A DNA stretch of 31,478 nucleotides. It comes from CAZSXS01 sp964611385 (lineage in GTDB: Bacteria; Bacillota; Clostridia; Lachnospirales; CAYPQA01). Each line of letters begins with the position of its first letter. Within the stretch, counting starts at the first letter, position 1. This document shows positions 31,075 to 31,478 of this stretch, in pieces. A program made the position numbers and the translations under genes. The stretch lies in NCBI GenBank assembly GCA_964611385.1, contig CAZSXS010000040.1, positions 1 through 31,478 on the forward strand, in the 5' to 3' direction. Under the pieces are notes generated by a model that saw only the letters and a list, made by a program, of their open reading frames with translations, was not told the origin of the DNA and did not search any database.

Positions 31075-31103
31075 TTGAATCCTTTTCTTTTACTTTCTAT
31101 AAT
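31075..31103 (+). promoter_or_regulatory. Possible promoter of the truncated ORF at 31193
   Basis: TTGAAT (31075-31080), a 17-base spacer and TATAAT (31098-31103). The stretch 30932-31192 holds no other gene; this promoter and motif copy 3 are all I see in it. Confidence 0.5.
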
Positions 31104-31192
31104 TTATTTTGGCGAATTTTTAACCATTCATGGTGAGTGTTTTGCCCCCAAACATGATAGTTCAACGCCAATAAAATTAGGAGGAAAGCAGA

Positions 31193-31249
31193 ATGGATGA
31201 AAGATTATACGCCTTTCGGAATGAAAATAGCATCAAGCAACAAGTGTAA
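31193..31249 (+). pseudogene. Truncated 5' end of a gene
   Basis: A 18-codon frame starting MDERLYAFRNENS sits behind a strong TAGGAGG site and a promoter-like sequence. It then runs into the end of a transposase frame on the other strand and stops. This looks like the surviving start of a gene cut by an insertion near 31233-31240. The original gene cannot be identified from so few residues. Confidence 0.45.
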
Positions 31250-31478
31250 CAACATCATTAAACTGTTGGATATTTTCAGAAATAAGCGAATTGATTGGGT
31301 TGATATGTTTTTTGTCTAAATCAAAAATACACGAATCAATTGAACTTTTAAAGTCGTAAAAAGAACCATGGTAGGCGGCGTTCAACACTTCAGATTTAAC
31401 GAACTTCCATAGTCTTTCTATCAACTCTAAATGAGCAAAAATAAAATGATGCAATAAAACTGCACAAAAGAAGACATA
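31233..31478 (-). mobile_element. C-terminal part of an IS630-type transposase, partial at window end
   Basis: The segment LELIERLWKFVKSEVLN with the following AYHGSFYDFK and a terminal LISENIQQF resembles the C-terminal end of IS630-family DDE transposases, where the ERLWK glutamate is the last catalytic residue. The frame is open to the window edge, but the sequence before ERLWK (VLLHHFIFAH) departs from the usual PxYSPxLNPIE pattern. It may be a decayed copy. Terminal repeats were not recognised. Confidence 0.65.

Noticed and set aside
1..31478. CRISPR array, rRNA or tRNA genes
   Set aside because: No regularly spaced repeats, and no recognisable rRNA or tRNA sequence was found on either strand by reading; a tRNAscan run would confirm.

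Overview
The window looks like chromosomal DNA of an anaerobic, probably spore-forming member of the Bacillota, class Clostridia. The reasons are a SpoIID/LytB protein next to queA, rubrerythrin, a BlaI/BlaR1 pair, the ylxM-ffh-rpsP-khpA-rimM-trmD run, purine-rich Shine-Dalgarno sites, frequent TTG/GTG starts and moderate GC (roughly low-to-mid 40s %, judged by eye). Genus is not assigned. I saw no rRNA, tRNA, CRISPR array or prophage.

Layout. (1) 1-3440: a hairpin repeat, a terminator, then a promoter driving a secreted SpoIID/LytB protein and queA, whose stop and start overlap. (2) 3571-9713: a BlaI-type repressor with two operators on its own promoter, a BlaR1/MecR1-like M56 sensor protease, an ABC ATPase, an ABC permease fused to an M1-type metallopeptidase domain, and a second permease. 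It reads as one envelope-stress or peptide-responsive operon. (3) 9714-10874: a SIMPL-domain protein and a region of strong inverted repeats. (4) 10875-12866, minus strand: a sodium:solute symporter preceded by a 32-residue membrane accessory peptide. Their leader holds a candidate leader peptide and an intrinsic terminator, which is the layout of transcription attenuation. (5) 12888-17904: a tandem HD/HD-GYP protein, an ABC-type ATPase and PD-(D/E)XK nuclease-like pair, rubrerythrin, a 45-residue ORF and a MATE exporter, all tightly spaced on the plus strand. (6) 18087-21911, minus strand: DJ-1/PfpI protein, dprA and topA. (7) 22113-25121, plus strand, from a promoter overlapping that of region 6: HIT protein, a homocysteine methyltransferase with half of a pterin-binding domain, and a SAM methyltransferase. 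(8) 25078-30360, minus strand: the ylxM-ffh-rpsP-khpA-rimM-trmD translation/secretion operon, followed by a second MATE gene where rplS often sits. (9) 30398-31478: a tail-anchored hypothetical protein, then a truncated ORF abutting an IS630-like transposase end.

Most interesting points. The ATPase plus nuclease-like pair (14284-15834) looks like an undescribed two-gene defence-type module inserted into an otherwise housekeeping transcription unit. The symporter leader (12602-12866) looks like a peptide-based attenuator. The BlaI/M56/ABC/M1-fusion operon is an unusual sensor-exporter-peptidase combination. A hairpin element occurs twice (1-49 and 27973-28017) with compensatory base changes in its arms. 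Several proteins, including housekeeping ones, carry hydrophilic low-complexity additions, one encoded by a visible 12-bp tandem repeat.
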